Assembly: GCA_019973155.2 (NCBI GenBank)
Contig: BPQB01000013.1
Span: 372,001-436,000 of the forward strand
Length of the DNA: 64,000 nucleotides
Direction: 5' to 3'
Source of the DNA: Phanerochaete sordida
Lineage: Eukaryota > Basidiomycota > Agaricomycetes > Polyporales > Phanerochaetaceae
Each line of letters opens with the position of its first letter. The stretch's first letter is position 1. The notes beneath the pieces are model-generated. The model was not told the origin of the DNA. It saw only the letters and a program-made list of their open reading frames with translations, and searched no databases. Shown here piece by piece: positions 52,065-63,500 of the stretch. Made by a program: the position numbers and the translations under genes.

Positions 52065-54668
52065 ATGGAGCTCCAGCAATTCCGCGGCTGTCTTGTTCTA
52101 GTCGGACCCACGGTCGACGAATTCGCGCACAACGCCGACACCAGCGACTACACATTTCCTCCCACCGATTGCTCATACCACATCACTCTCGTCACGAAGG
52201 GCGAGCTCCGCTCCCTAAGCCAGTCATCTTCCACGCAGGACATCCTCCGTCGCCTGCAGAGCGCATATGGGGACGAACATCCACGGATCTACTCGCTGGG
52301 CGTGGGTGCACATCCACAACACAAGCCTGAGGTGTTCTTCGTCCCTGTGGTCTGGGCGAAAGGACAACAGCTTCGGAAACTCTTAGGGCTTCCCCCGAAG
52401 CACTTTCACATCACCCTTTCTCGCCAGGATGCGCACGATGTGGACAAAGGCATTGCCTCGCTCCTGCGTCCACTGTCACCCGACGCGGCTGCGGAGTTAC
52501 TAGATCATCTGGTATTCACTCTACACTCTTTTGGCGACCATCCCCGCTCCAAAGAGTATTCCATCAAGCTCTGTGCGTCGTACTCCTCGTCTGAGAAGGG
52601 ATTTCTGAGGCTCGGGGACAGCGCGCTTCAGCTCGGGGAGCACAAGCTTGCAATGCTGTCGTACGCCTGTGCTCACCGGCGGACCACAGATGCCAAACTC
52701 AAGGAATACTGCATTCGAAGAATAATCACCTGCGCTCAGGAAACCGAGTGGGGCACCATCTGCACGGAATGGGAGCTCGACCAGCTCCCAGAAGCGCTCT
52801 GCGAGCACCTGGTGCAACCCTGGTCATCCGAAGTGCTCGCAGCCCTCGAAGGCTTGACCAGCACAGCATCAACGTTATGCCACCACTCTAGGGAGAAGCT
52901 CTTCATCCGTGCACCCATGCAGTCGTCGGAGCCATGGTACCGATTGCCTCGCTTTTTCCGCTGGCTTGTTCCCTTCAAGGTTGCGGTCATGTCCACCCCG
53001 CGGAACTCGACCGATATCGCAGCCCTTGGCTCCCCGCACATTGGTATCCGACATATTATCACCCTCACCGAGGAAACTCCCCTCGAACCGGAATGGTTCG
53101 CTGGGAGCAGAGTTACGAATACCTTTCTTCCTATCCCCAACTATCACCCTCCTACCATCGAGCAGATGGATCTCATCATCAAGCTTCTGTGCGACGAAGA
53201 AAATCTCCCTGTGCTTATTCACTGCGGCGGTGGGAAGGGCCGTGCTGGTACCGTCGTGGCGTGCCTGCTCGTGGCGTTTGGATTCAACGCGCCAAGGCTG
53301 GACTACAGCCTGACCCAACCCGCGATGTCTGCGCCCGAAGCTATCGCCGCACTTCGTGACATACGTCCAGGCAGTATCGAGACCGAACAGCAGGAGGCTT
53401 TCGTCGGCAAGTGGGCGAGTACGATCTGGAAACGACAGTCCTTATTCCCCGAGTCTGTACCCGAACCTCTCCCCTGTCCCTTGGAAATTGAAGGTACCCT
53501 CGGACCGAGCAGCAATCTATTCATCTTCGTCGGGCTCCCTGGGTCCGGGAAGTCGTGGATCTCGCGCTCCCTACTAGCCCGAGACTCCTCCGGTTGGGAC
53601 TGGATTAGCCAGGACGACTCCGGAAGCCGCTCGGCGTGCGAGACGGCTATCGGCCACGCCAGAGGGAAGACTCGCGTTATACTCGATCGATGCAATACCT
53701 CCCGAGCCGACCGCGCGGCATGGCTTGCGCTTGCTGCACACTGGGCCGTGAGCCCTGTCTGCGTCTACTTCGACTACCCCGCGACGCTCTGCACGCACCG
53801 CGCGCAGAACCGTGCAGGTCATCCGACACTTCCGCCAGGGCCACGTGTCCGCAATGCCGTCGCGCAGATGCAGAAGCAGCTTGACGTGCCGTCGCTCGAC
53901 GAGGGCTTCACCGCGATCGTCACCGTGTGCTCGTTCGCGGCCGCCGCCGAGCTCGTCACGCGCCTCTCCCCCGCCGTCACGCTCTTCAAGTTCCCGCGCA
54001 CGCCACACCTGCTCAACCTCGGGGCGGCGACGCAGGACGACATTGTGTGCGCCCTTCCGCCAGCGGGCGCCGCGCACGTCGTGATCACGGAGAAGGTCGA
54101 CGGCGCGAACATGGGCTTCGCGCTCACGCCCGACGGCCTCCAGCTCCTCGCGCAGAACCGCGCGCACTACGTGCACGCCGCCTCGCACGCGCAGTTCCGG
54201 CGGCTCGACGCGTGGCTCGACGCACACGGCGGGGCGCTGCGCCGCGTGCTCGGGCGCGACGCGCACTTCGCGGCGCGGTACGTGCTCTTCGGCGAGTGGC
54301 TCGCCGCGACGCACTCCGTCGCGTACACGCGCCTGCCGGACTGGTTCCTCGCGTTCGACCTGTACGACCGCACGACGCGCAGCTGGGCGGACCGGCGCAC
54401 GCTCGAGGCGCGGCTCGCGGGCACGGGCATCGGGCTCGTGCCGGTGCTCTACCAGGGGCCCATGCCCGCGGAGGACGAGCTGCGGTGCATGGTGCAGCAG
54501 CAGTCGCGCTTTACCGATGGGCGGGTGGAGGGTGTCTATGTGAAGACGGAAAGGGGTGGGAAGGTCGTGGGCAGAGGAAAGGTTGTCAGGAGCGACTTCA
54601 TTGCCGGTAACGAGCACTGGACGAAAGGTCCGCTGCGAGCAAACGAGCTCGAGAGCCACAACGCCTGA
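52065..54668 (+). CDS. Four-domain RNA repair enzyme: 2H phosphoesterase, Cys-phosphatase, polynucleotide kinase, RNA ligase
   Basis: Intronless, 867 residues. N-terminal 2H phosphoesterase signature: two H-I-T-L motifs at His39 and His115 (YHITLVTKGE; FHITLSRQD), expected to open 2',3'-cyclic phosphates. A helical linker (about 150-300) is followed by a dual-specificity-phosphatase fold with the CX5R loop IHCGGGKGRAGT (Cys387, Arg393). Next a P-loop kinase: GLPGSGKS at 490-497, ILDRCNTSRADRAAW, and lid-like CVYFDYPATLCTHR, like 5'-OH polynucleotide kinases. C-terminal nucleotidyltransferase: motif I TEKVDGANMGF (Lys677, the expected adenylation site), GEW (743-745) with FLAFDLYD, EGVYVK (822-827), KVVRSDF (839-845), matching the Rnl2-type RNA ligase family. 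All catalytic residues I looked for are present. The likely role is end-healing and sealing of broken RNA. Trl1 has the order ligase-kinase-phosphodiesterase; here it is reversed with a phosphatase inserted. Confidence 0.88.
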   Translation: MELQQFRGCLVLVGPTVDEFAHNADTSDYTFPPTDCSYHITLVTKGELRSLSQSSSTQDILRRLQSAYGDEHPRIYSLGVGAHPQHKPEVFFVPVVWAKGQQLRKLLGLPPKHFHITLSRQDAHDVDKGIASLLRPLSPDAAAELLDHLVFTLHSFGDHPRSKEYSIKLCASYSSSEKGFLRLGDSALQLGEHKLAMLSYACAHRRTTDAKLKEYCIRRIITCAQETEWGTICTEWELDQLPEALCEHLVQPWSSEVLAALEGLTSTASTLCHHSREKLFIRAPMQSSEPWYRLPRFFRWLVPFKVAVMSTPRNSTDIAALGSPHIGIRHIITLTEETPLEPEWFAGSRVTNTFLPIPNYHPPTIEQMDLIIKLLCDEENLPVLIHCGGGKGRAGTVVACLLVAFGFNAPRLDYSLTQPAMSAPEAIAALRDIRPGSIETEQQEAFVGKWASTIWKRQSLFPESVPEPLPCPLEIEGTLGPSSNLFIFVGLPGSGKSWISRSLLARDSSGWDWISQDDSGSRSACETAIGHARGKTRVILDRCNTSRADRAAWLALAAHWAVSPVCVYFDYPATLCTHRAQNRAGHPTLPPGPRVRNAVAQMQKQLDVPSLDEGFTAIVTVCSFAAAAELVTRLSPAVTLFKFPRTPHLLNLGAATQDDIVCALPPAGAAHVVITEKVDGANMGFALTPDGLQLLAQNRAHYVHAASHAQFRRLDAWLDAHGGALRRVLGRDAHFAARYVLFGEWLAATHSVAYTRLPDWFLAFDLYDRTTRSWADRRTLEARLAGTGIGLVPVLYQGPMPAEDELRCMVQQQSRFTDGRVEGVYVKTERGGKVVGRGKVVRSDFIAGNEHWTKGPLRANELESHNA

Positions 54669-54772
54669 TGTTATGTCGAAAGGTATGCTATTTTTACTCT
54701 ATATCTACTGCAATCGCTGATGGTGAGGTACATGAGACCGTTAGCGCATATACCCAGCAAACGTGCACATTA

Positions 54773-56053
54773 TTACAATCCAAAGCATTCGGGAATGACA
54801 GTGACCAGCAGTGCTTCGACAGTCTTTGCATGCTCCTCTTCTACCCAGCGCACGCAGTGCCCACACAAATTCTGCTTCAGGGATTGCCTCTTCCACTCAT
54901 CCACCGCCTCGACAGGATGCATCTTGTCCAGCTTCATCTTGCTCTCCGGCATAAACTCGTAGTCTCCCCAGCATCCATCGAGCGCGAGCCCGCGGACACA
55001 GACAGGCGAGCCCATCGGCTCGCTGTTCATCGCCCAGACGTAGTCGCTCGACCAGGCAGCAAGGCGCGCTTTGCCGTCGACGAGCTTCGCGATGAGGTCG
55101 TCGGGGAGGCGCGTGTGGGTGCCGTCGCTGAGTGTCGAGCCTTGCGTGATGTTGGAGGCGTCTGCGATGCTACAGAGGTAGAGCATGAAGGCTAGGACGT
55201 CTGGGAGATCGAGCTGATGCGCGAGGTTCGCGAGAGGCAGGGTGTATGCGGGGTCCCAGCGCACGGGGAGAGTGTGAGCACCCATTCGGTGCCTTTCGTC
55301 TCTCTTCACGACCTCCCAGCCCTTCACATCGTCTTCATCACTGTCCCGCCCTCCGATTTCTTCGTCTTCATGGGCAGCGTCATCAACGGACACACCGCGA
55401 CGGCTCCCTTGCGAACGCATCGCATATAGTCGCACATCGAGGAGCCGTTCAGTCGCTTCCTCGACCAACGCAGGTGCCTTGAACTTGCGCCCCAGGCGGA
55501 GCATGCCTAGGACCGCGTCCATGTCGAGAGACGAAGAGCGAGAGAAGTATCTGTTTGTTGCAGTATTCAGTGAAGCTGCAATATTCTTTCATGTTGTTAT
55601 ATGCGCGAGGAACGAAGCGTACCGGTGCTCGTAGACCGCTCGGAGGAAATGCTCAAACTCCTGGATGCGCTCCACAGTCACGTCGAGAATGTAGGTGCTC
55701 CCGGATCCGTGGCTGTTCATCTCGACTTTGTCGAATATTGGGTTCAGGACGAGGTCGCCGCGGAATGCAAGAGAGTATCGCAAGAGCAAAGTGAGGTGCA
55801 CGCGAAACACAGTGACCCCGGCAGGAGATGTGCACCGGATGAGCGCGTTGCCGTCGTCATACCAGACATGCCTGGAGCGACCATAATGAGGAGCACTTTC
55901 TGAGGCTGAGTGCGACCCTTTGTGCGGGAAGATGTTGCCCTCGTCGAGCGTGACTGCATTTGCAGACTGGCGAGCTCGAGAGGTGGCCGATGGCAAGTCT
56001 TCGAAGGATGCTGGCCGAGGCCGCTTTCTGAAGGCGTGCGGGTGACTGTCCAT
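54773..56053 (-). CDS. BTB/POZ-domain protein
   Basis: Two exons, about 400 residues. ATG at 56053 (MDSHPHAFRKRPRPASFEDL) starts after a poor upstream frame. BTB-like start: HVWYDDGNALIRCTSPAGVTVFRVHLTLLLRYS, then PIFDKV and YILDVTVERIQEFEHFLRAVYE, then after a short intron (about 55531-55608) LGMLRLGRKFKAPALVEEAT. The rest includes an acidic segment (EDEEIGGRDSDEDD) and a conserved-looking helical end LANLAHQLDLPDVLAFML, CGHCVRWVEEE. Agaricomycetes carry many such BTB proteins, often with unknown partners; by analogy it could be a CUL3 adaptor or a transcriptional corepressor. It lies divergently from adenosine kinase. Confidence 0.78.
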
Positions 56054-56724
56054 GCCGCAGACGGGGAAAGGCAAGGACGGCTCTGCTCGTCGGAGGGAGA
56101 CCCGCAAGCTGAAGCAAAGCGCGACAGCCTGCGGACCGATATCTGCGTTGACAGCCGGAATGCATGTCCCATTTCGGCAATGCGACTGTCGATAGCGAGG
56201 TGTAGTTCGCCTCCCGAGTGCAGTGACTGCGTCGACAGTTCTCTCAATATTCTCATTCCTGTGTTTGCAGCTTCGAGGTATCACTGGTACCTGGTGCAGA
56301 CATCAGCCTGTCCATCGGCTGCGAGCGGAGACTCGGAGGAGACGATTGGGAGCGAGAAGTCACTGCGGTCTTGGAGTCGGCTGCACTCAGGCTCAAGTCC
56401 ATTACCAAGTCAAATTTGTGCCAGATCTATCACTGCTTAAGGCGATGTTGGCTGACAACATACGGTGGGGAGTGTGGCGTGAGTTTGAACGTTTAGGACT
56501 GGGATCAAGCCCATGATCACTGCGCATGCCGCATTCGGGCGTGCACCGCGGGGTCTGAATCGCGATCTACGATTATCTCTGGAATTTCGACCAGATTTAC
56601 TAGGGTTATCAGAAGCGCCGTCTGGAGTTGCGTCGACTGACTTTGCTTCACGACTCTCACCCTCACCCTCATCCTCTGAAAAGCTCACGAGTTTGGTACT
56701 TGTTCACTCATTTACAAAGCCAAA
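56054..56724. other. Divergent promoter region
   Basis: About 670 nt between the BTB gene and adenosine kinase, which are transcribed away from each other. No additional gene seen. Confidence 0.45.
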
Positions 56725-57985
56725 ATGTCCTCCCAAACGTACCCGCTCTTCTGCCTGGGCAACCCCCTGCTCGATATCCAAGTCTTCAACGGCGAGGAGC
56801 TCCTGAAGAAGTATGACCTTAAGGCTAACGACGCTATCCTCGCCGAGGAGAAGCACACGCCTCTGTAAGCTTGCACTTTTGCGTTTTGCGAAGCAGTCAA
56901 CTAAACCATCGCGTGATCAGGTACGAGGAGCTCGTGAAGGACTACAAGCCCACCTACGTTGCTGGAGGTGCTGCCCAGAACGCCGCGCGTGGAGCTGCCG
57001 TGAGTCTATCAGTCCTGTACAGGCGACGTGTTTCAGTTCTCACGGTGACACACAGTATGTCCTGCCCCCCAACTCTGTCGTTTACACGGGCTGCGTCGGC
57101 AACGACGACCTCGCTGAGCAGCTCCGCGCCGCCAACCGCCGCGAGGGCCTCACCGACGTCTACCAGGTCAAGGAGGGCGAGAAGACCGGCGCGTGCGGTG
57201 TCATTATCACCGGCCACAACCGGTACGTCTCCTTCTCATCTGTGTCTCGGCAGCAGTTTCACACTCTATTCGTAGTTCCCTCGTTACCACGCTCCGCGCC
57301 GCGGAGAAGTTCGAGAAGTCCCACCTCTCCTCGCCCGCGGTCGCCCCTCTCGTCGAGGCCGCGAAGGTGTTCTACGTCGAGGGCTACTTCCTGACGCACG
57401 GCAGCGAGTCTGCGCTCGAGCTAAGCAAGAAGGCGTCGGACGCGTCCAAGGTCTTCGTGCTGAACCTCTCCGCGCCGTTCATCCCCCAGTTCTTCGGCGT
57501 GCAGCTGCAGCAGATCGTGCCGTACTGCGACATCATCATCGGCAACGAGTCCGAGGCCGAGGCGTGGGCGAGCGCGACCGGGTTCCCACACAAGGACCTC
57601 GGCGCGATCGCGAAGGCGATCGCGGGCCAGCCCAAGGCGAACCCCGCGCGCCCGCGCGTCGTCGTCATCACCCACGGCGCGGAGAGCACGACCGTCGTCA
57701 GCTCGGACGACGTTGAGAACGCGAAGATCGTCCCCGTGCACGCGCTCAACGACGCGGACATCATCGACACGAACGGCGCAGGCGACGCCTTCGCGGGCGG
57801 CTTCCTCGGCGCGTACGTCGCGGGCAAGAACCTCGAGGAGTGTGTCGAGGCCGGCCACAAGATGGGCAAGATGTGTGTCCAGCAGGTGCGTCGTCCGTTC
57901 TCCCATGTGTCCCATGCATGTTCTCACGCGCCTCGCACGGCAGATCGGCCCCCAGTACAAATGGCCCAAGGTCGACATTCTGTAA
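56725..57985 (+). CDS. ado1: Adenosine kinase
   Basis: PfkB/ribokinase-family kinase that phosphorylates adenosine to AMP, important for the methyl cycle and purine salvage. Exon chain: MSSQTYPLFCLGNPLLDIQV..., YEELVKDYKPTYVAGGAAQN, YVLPPNSVVYTGCVGNDDLA, SLVTTLRAAEKFEKSHLSSP, and the last short exon IGPQYKWPKVDIL ending TAA at 57983-57985. Substrate-binding GGAAQNAARGAA, the mid block YVEGYFLTHG and the catalytic DTNGAGDAFAGGFLGAYV (general-base Asp) are all present. Length (about 345 residues) is normal. Introns at about 56865-56920, 57001-57057, 57223-57275 and 57886-57943. The gene symbol follows the yeast ADO1 name. Confidence 0.95.
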
Positions 57986-58272
57986 ATCTAGACGAATCAT
58001 AACCGCATGAACGCTCTCAACAGCATCGCATTGGTGTTCAACCACACCCCCAGGCTCTTGCTCTCCCCAGCATGTATCGATAGTCCACACGCCCCGTTGC
58101 TCCTATCTCAGTGACAGAATACCCCACGGCCCCGGATCCAGAAAGTGCGCGTTTAGTCGAATTCTAGTGTACAAATATGCAAAAGCGATTAGAAGTGCAG
58201 TATGCTACGTGCGTGAAGTAGGACGAGCAATTATGTAAAGGTGAGGCTTGCCAGGACTTCCCCGGCTGTTTG

Positions 58273-59922
58273 TCATGCGGTGAGCAGCGTCTCGAGTAAT
58301 TGCGCTGAAGCACGCGGGTGTGAGCGCGTCGGCAGCACGAAAACAGATGCGCTATTGCTTACCAGGGGTGAGCACGGCGGCGCGGGTGGCGGACATCGCT
58401 GGCACACTGCTCGCTCCGTCAGCTTGTCCATCGCCTGCTTGCTCGTCGGCTGACCGTGCAGGCGCGGGCGCGGAGGTGGGGGCTTCGCTTGGTGGCGGCG
58501 CGTCGCGCGGCTCGATGTCCATCGGCTCCGTCGGCTCGCCCGTGCCTGCTTCCTGCGACGCTTCCGGAGGTTGAGAAGGCGCAGGGTCGCACGGCGCCGC
58601 CGCCACCACCTGCGCTTGTTCCTGCGTCGACGCGGCATCGCCGTCGCCCACAGCGCTTTGAGTCTCGGGCTCGCGCGCTGCGGCGTCCCCCGCGTCGCTC
58701 GCGTCAGAGCCTTCGTCCTCCTCCGAGCCCTCCGCATCGGAGCCCTCGTCCGCCCCTGCACCCGCGCGCGCCGCGGCGCTCTCTGCCCGAGCGTGCGGCG
58801 GCGGATACGCGCCGGGCGGGTACGGCACGACGTACGCGGGGTAGTGCGCGAGGTACTCGGGCGGGACGTGCGCCGCGCATGGGGGGTACGCGTACGGCGG
58901 GACGTGCGGCGGGCGGTAGTACGGTGGGGGCTGGTAGAAGTGGGGCACGGCGTAGAAGACGCCGGGCGGCGCGCCGGGGTAGGCGTACGGCGGGAGCAGC
59001 GGGTACATGCCTGGGGACGGCCCTGCGGGTGCCGCGCTTGGGGACTTGGACGAGGAGGGTGTGGCCGGGCCGCCGCCGTAGGCTGCAAGCATGGTCAGAC
59101 GTGCATTGGGGGTTATTGAGAGGGTGGCGTACTTGGAAGCATGGTGTGTGACCTGTAGTAATTCCCTCGTGATGCTTGGGGCGCAGATGCCGCCGACGAA
59201 CTCGGTTTGCTGGCCCTCTCGTCCGGTGACGGAGGTTCGCTTGCGCTTGCAGAGGTAGACCGGGTGGCAGACGTGGAGTTCTCCGCTTGCTGGCTAGCTG
59301 ATCGCGCGTGCGAGGTGCTCGGAGGGTCAATCACCACACCATGATGCCTACAAAAGCTTGAGCTTGCGAGCCTGTCGTGTGCACCTGGACGCTCACCTCG
59401 ACTTCTGGTGCCGCCGCAGGGCATCGGTCTGCAGAGACAAGGTTCAGTGCATGCGCGCGCAGGGCCGGTCCGCGGGGAACACGCACCCTCGTAAAGTTCG
59501 CATCACACTGCGGACACGAGCTGCAGCGGATTTGCTTCCGTCAGCGCGGGCTCCAGCAGCGACAGCGCAGCGCGACAGGGACGGCATACGCACAACGCAG
59601 GCACCGAGTGCTTCTTGGTCGTCCGCTGGTGCCGCTTGAGGTCCGCCTCGCGCGCAAATATCTTGTTGCAGCCGTTGATCTTGCACGGCCACGTCGTCGC
59701 GTCGGGCGCGGGTGACGTCGACGCTGCGGCGGCGGCGGCCTTCTTCTTCGCTGGGGGCGATGCCGACGCCGACGTCGAGGACGGCGGTGACCGCGCGGAC
59801 GTCTCTTTCTTGTCCTCCTGTACACAAAGCCCGCGTCGTCAGCCACTCTCTTGTTTGTGGCGCTGTGGCTGAAGCCAAGCTGAAGTCCGCCTCACCGTCT
59901 GCTTGAGGTGTGCGCGGACCAT
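58273..59922 (-). CDS. C2H2 zinc-finger transcription factor
   Basis: ATG 59922 (MVRAHLKQT), a short intron, then a Ser/Ala/Lys-rich stretch and two C2H2 fingers. Finger 1: WPCKINGCNKIFAREADLKR then H-x6-H-type end (HQRTTKKH). Finger 2 is assembled over two introns (about 59525-59604 and 59427-59494): FSCPQCDANFTRTDALRRHQ then KSRH. After another exon (SASQQAENSTSATRSTSAS) comes a Pro/Tyr-rich region (YPLLPPYAYPGAPPG, HFYQPPPYYRPPHVPPYAYP) that could be an activation domain, and an acidic Glu/Asp/Ala stretch. The end LTP joins over an intron (about 58296-58360) to AQLLETLLTA with TGA at 58273-58275. It also contains PPxY-like strings but in low-complexity context. Nuclear DNA-binding factor; target unknown. 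Confidence 0.75.
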
Positions 59923-60564
59923 GCTGCGGACTCAGATTCGGAGATGGGCAGTGCAAATAGCTTAGTTTACGTGCAGATGGCTCGCAATTGCGAGAAGCAA
60001 GCGAAAGTGGACGAGGATGGCGGTGGCAGAATGACGGCGGCGAATGAAGTCGGGGTAAGCGACGAGGTGGCGGACGACGTGACGCCTGGATATCTGGCAA
60101 GTTCCTCCGCTGCCTCGTGCCCAGCCACCTCGCCGTCCGCCGAGTGCCTCAGGGACGCCTCGGACCCTCGCGTAAGCTTACTGAATGCAATCACCACGCA
60201 GCAGCTGGCCGAGACCGCATACACAGGCACTGGATCGCGCTCCAGAAGGGGTATCGCAAGCACTACTTTTTTGCAACACTATCCTAGACGAGGCAAGATG
60301 AATATCGAGATGGCGATTATGGGGGGTATACATAAGGAGGGGGAGAATATGCAATACGGGCCACATGTCAGATAGCGGACAGCAGGATGAAATATCCGTG
60401 AAGGAGGGACAAGTGAAGGATGTGGGATGCCGAGACAAGTAAGCAGTCACGGACAGGTCCAAGCATCATGCAAAGTGCGATTAGTCGAGAGCGAGATGTG
60501 GTAGATCTAACTGGAGGGCAAGAGAAAGCGTCGCTAATGTACGCGAAAAAGTCATCCAAATAAG
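59923..60564. other. Intergenic region
   Basis: About 640 nt between two minus-strand genes. An open plus-strand frame at 59908-60375 has no domain and overlaps the zinc-finger gene start; not called. Confidence 0.4.
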
Positions 60565-63500
60565 TTACAATGGTTTGAAGCTCGATGGTGGTGGTCCTTG
60601 CCGATTCCGCGGGTGGTCGCGCGGCAGGGGCGCGTCCGCCGGCGACGTCTTCGTCCGCGGCCTCTGCGCGGGGCGTGTGTTCCCGGCTGCGATGTTTCCC
60701 GACGACTCCGACCGCTTGTCCGGGCTGAGGCCGAACTGCGACTGGCGGTTGCTGTACGCAGCAGACGTGCGGTTGTTGCGCGTGGGCCCGCCGTACTCGC
60801 TGCGCGAGCCCCAGCCGACGCCGAGCTCGCTCCCCGCGGTGCTCCCGGCGTACATCGTCTGTGCGCTCGAGAACATCATCGGGTTGAAGCCCATGCCGTA
60901 CCCGCCGGGCATCATGCCTGGCATGCCCATGCCCGCCATCGGGGCCATCCCCGGCATGCCGCCCATGCCCATGCCCATGTTCATGTTCATGCCTCCCCCA
61001 AACGCGCTCACGCTCGAGCCGCGCTCCCACTCCTCGTTCGCCGCCGCCATCGCCTGCTGGGCGACCGCCATCTGATAGGCCTGTTTCGCGACCATCATTG
61101 CGTGCTGGTGCGCGGCAAGGAAGCGAGGGTCGGCGTTCGGAGGCTGCATGAGGAACGGCGGCGCGCCCATCATCGGCGATGCGCCAGGCGAGCCACCCCA
61201 GGGCGTCACGGGCGTGGGTGGGGTGAAGTTCATCATGGGGTTCGCCGCCATGCTCATGCGGGGCCCGAGGCTGTTCAGGGGCATGTCCTCTTCGTCATCG
61301 TCCTCGAGCGTGATCTTGCCGTTGACGACCTTCCCCAGCTGCGGGGACTGCTATCAGCAAATGAGGGCCTCAGGGTGCGGCAATTGCAACAGATAACGTA
61401 CCTCGATGGCAGCCTTCGCTTCGCTGCGGCGCCTCTCCTTGCGCCTCTCCTCGTCGTTGGCGGTCTTGGCTCCCGGCCGCCCGCGCTCATTGTCTTCATC
61501 CTCGAAGGTAACGCTCGGTCCTCGTCTGTGACCCTTGCGTGCACCGACAGCGCTCCGGTTTTGACGAACGCCGAGGTCACTTCCATCGGCTGGCGTGAGC
61601 GGCGTGCGCCCGCTGCTCGAGTCGCCCGTGGAGCTTGCAGGGCTGTTGCCCCGCTCGGTTACGGCAAACGGCTTTGAGGGTTGCTGCAGCGAAGACATCG
61701 ATCCCGCTGATGATGGTGAGCCGCCGAAGGGTGGGCGTGCCCGCTGGGGGAGCCTATGCGCAGCGCTTTGCTGCTGAGACGAGGTCGACACAGACGCCGA
61801 TGTCGCAGATGCCGAGCTCGTGGACGGAGGCATTCGGCTGCTACCGCTGCTTGCTGTGCTCTGGTTATCCATGCGTGGCGCTGGTGAAACATCCATTTGC
61901 GGTAACATAGTTGAGGACCTCGCGCGACCGCCCCGCATGGCAGACTGTGGCTGTGACTGTCTAGAGGCACCGTTGCTGTTCTTGGTGTCAGAACTAGCCG
62001 GGCTCGCAAGAAGTCCTCCGCCGGTGAACCCTGCGGAGTTCTCGAAACTACCCGTGGGGACCAACGTCGACGAGCGCTGTCGGCCGCCAGGAGAGGGGCG
62101 TGCAGATGACGGCGCGGAAGCAGGTGGGGTAGGCGGGAGGGTGGTCTTGATAGGAGGCATGAACGTGAACGGAGAAGGCTTGCTCATAGAGACAGGGGAA
62201 TCCGTAAGGACAGTGGGACCGGACGAAGTCGAGGACGTGGCTCCCATATACAACGACGTGGTAGGACTGGACGAAGGTGAGCTTATCAGCTTGACGGTAG
62301 CTTGTGAGTTGGACAGCCTGTTCAAGGAGAGTTGTGAAGGCGGGCGCGACGTAACAGTGAATGCAGGCGGTGGGGAACGCTCGCGGATAGGCGTAGGTAT
62401 GATGGGCTTGGGGTCCGTGAGGTCGTACGCAGCAGCAGCGTTGGGGGACGGTCTCGGCCTGGATGTGGAAGGTGATGGCGAGCCGGCGCGATCGTCGAAC
62501 GAACCAAGTGGCGCAGTCTGGCTACGGGAGGGTGGTCGATGATGGCGCTCGCGCTCGCGCTCATGACTGTCCGCTGTCGTAAGCGTTGGTCTTGCGTCAA
62601 GTGAACGGCGCTCTATGGGCGTCGCAGATGCAAGCTGTTCGACGGACTTCGCGCCCGCACCCTGTGCGATGCGTGCTAGCCTGTCGCTAAGACTGGGCTT
62701 GGCTTCATGAGTTGGCCGCGAGCCGCTTCTCAGATCAGACGAGGAAGAGCCACCACTATCCCTGTCCATCGCTGGCGGTGTCGGCAACTTCTCAGGTACA
62801 CTGGGAGCAGGAGACGGCCTCTCTGATCTCGGCAGCGAAGGGACTGGCGGTGGTGTAGCACCAAGCGCGTTGATATCGATAAGGGGCTTCGTCGGAGTGC
62901 GTGTTCGCGAGGCGTTCGACGAGGCGGCGCTTCCGGGGCGAGGCGGGCGCATGAACGTGGCAAGAGGCGCGTCATCGGAATCGTCAGAGGATGAGTTAGA
63001 GTCGTCGGAGTCGCTATCTCGCACTCTGGACTTGCTGCGGGGTTGATCTATGAAGGCAGCTCAATGCAGATCAGGATCGCCCGATAGAAATACGCACTGA
63101 GAACTTTAACGTATGGTCGCTGTTGTCGGACAGGAGCTGGTGTTGCTACCTTCGGCTTCTCTTCATCGGCAGCCATCTGCGATGCACGGCGAGCGGCGGC
63201 ATCAGGGTGTAGCGCAGACGCGGACTTCGAGGCCCTGTTCCTGAAGAAGCCCCCCGCCGGCGGCCGCTGGGGCTGGCCGCTGCCCGAGGCGTCTTCGCCG
63301 TGGCCTAATGCCGACTTGGAGGACGACGGCATCGGCACAGGCGCGGGACGGCTTATGTGCCCTAGCTCGGTCGAGGCGCGTGCACGCGTCTTCTGGGTGA
63401 TAGTGCGTTGCCGCTTGGGCCGCATAGTCGACGACCCAGCCGACTCCTCGGACTCCGATTCGCCCGAGTCTTCAGATTCTGAGGACGAGGAGTCGTGTCC

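Noticed and set aside
59908..60375. 155-residue plus-strand frame before the zinc-finger gene
   Set aside because: No domain, overlaps the start of the minus-strand gene, composition mixed; most likely chance.
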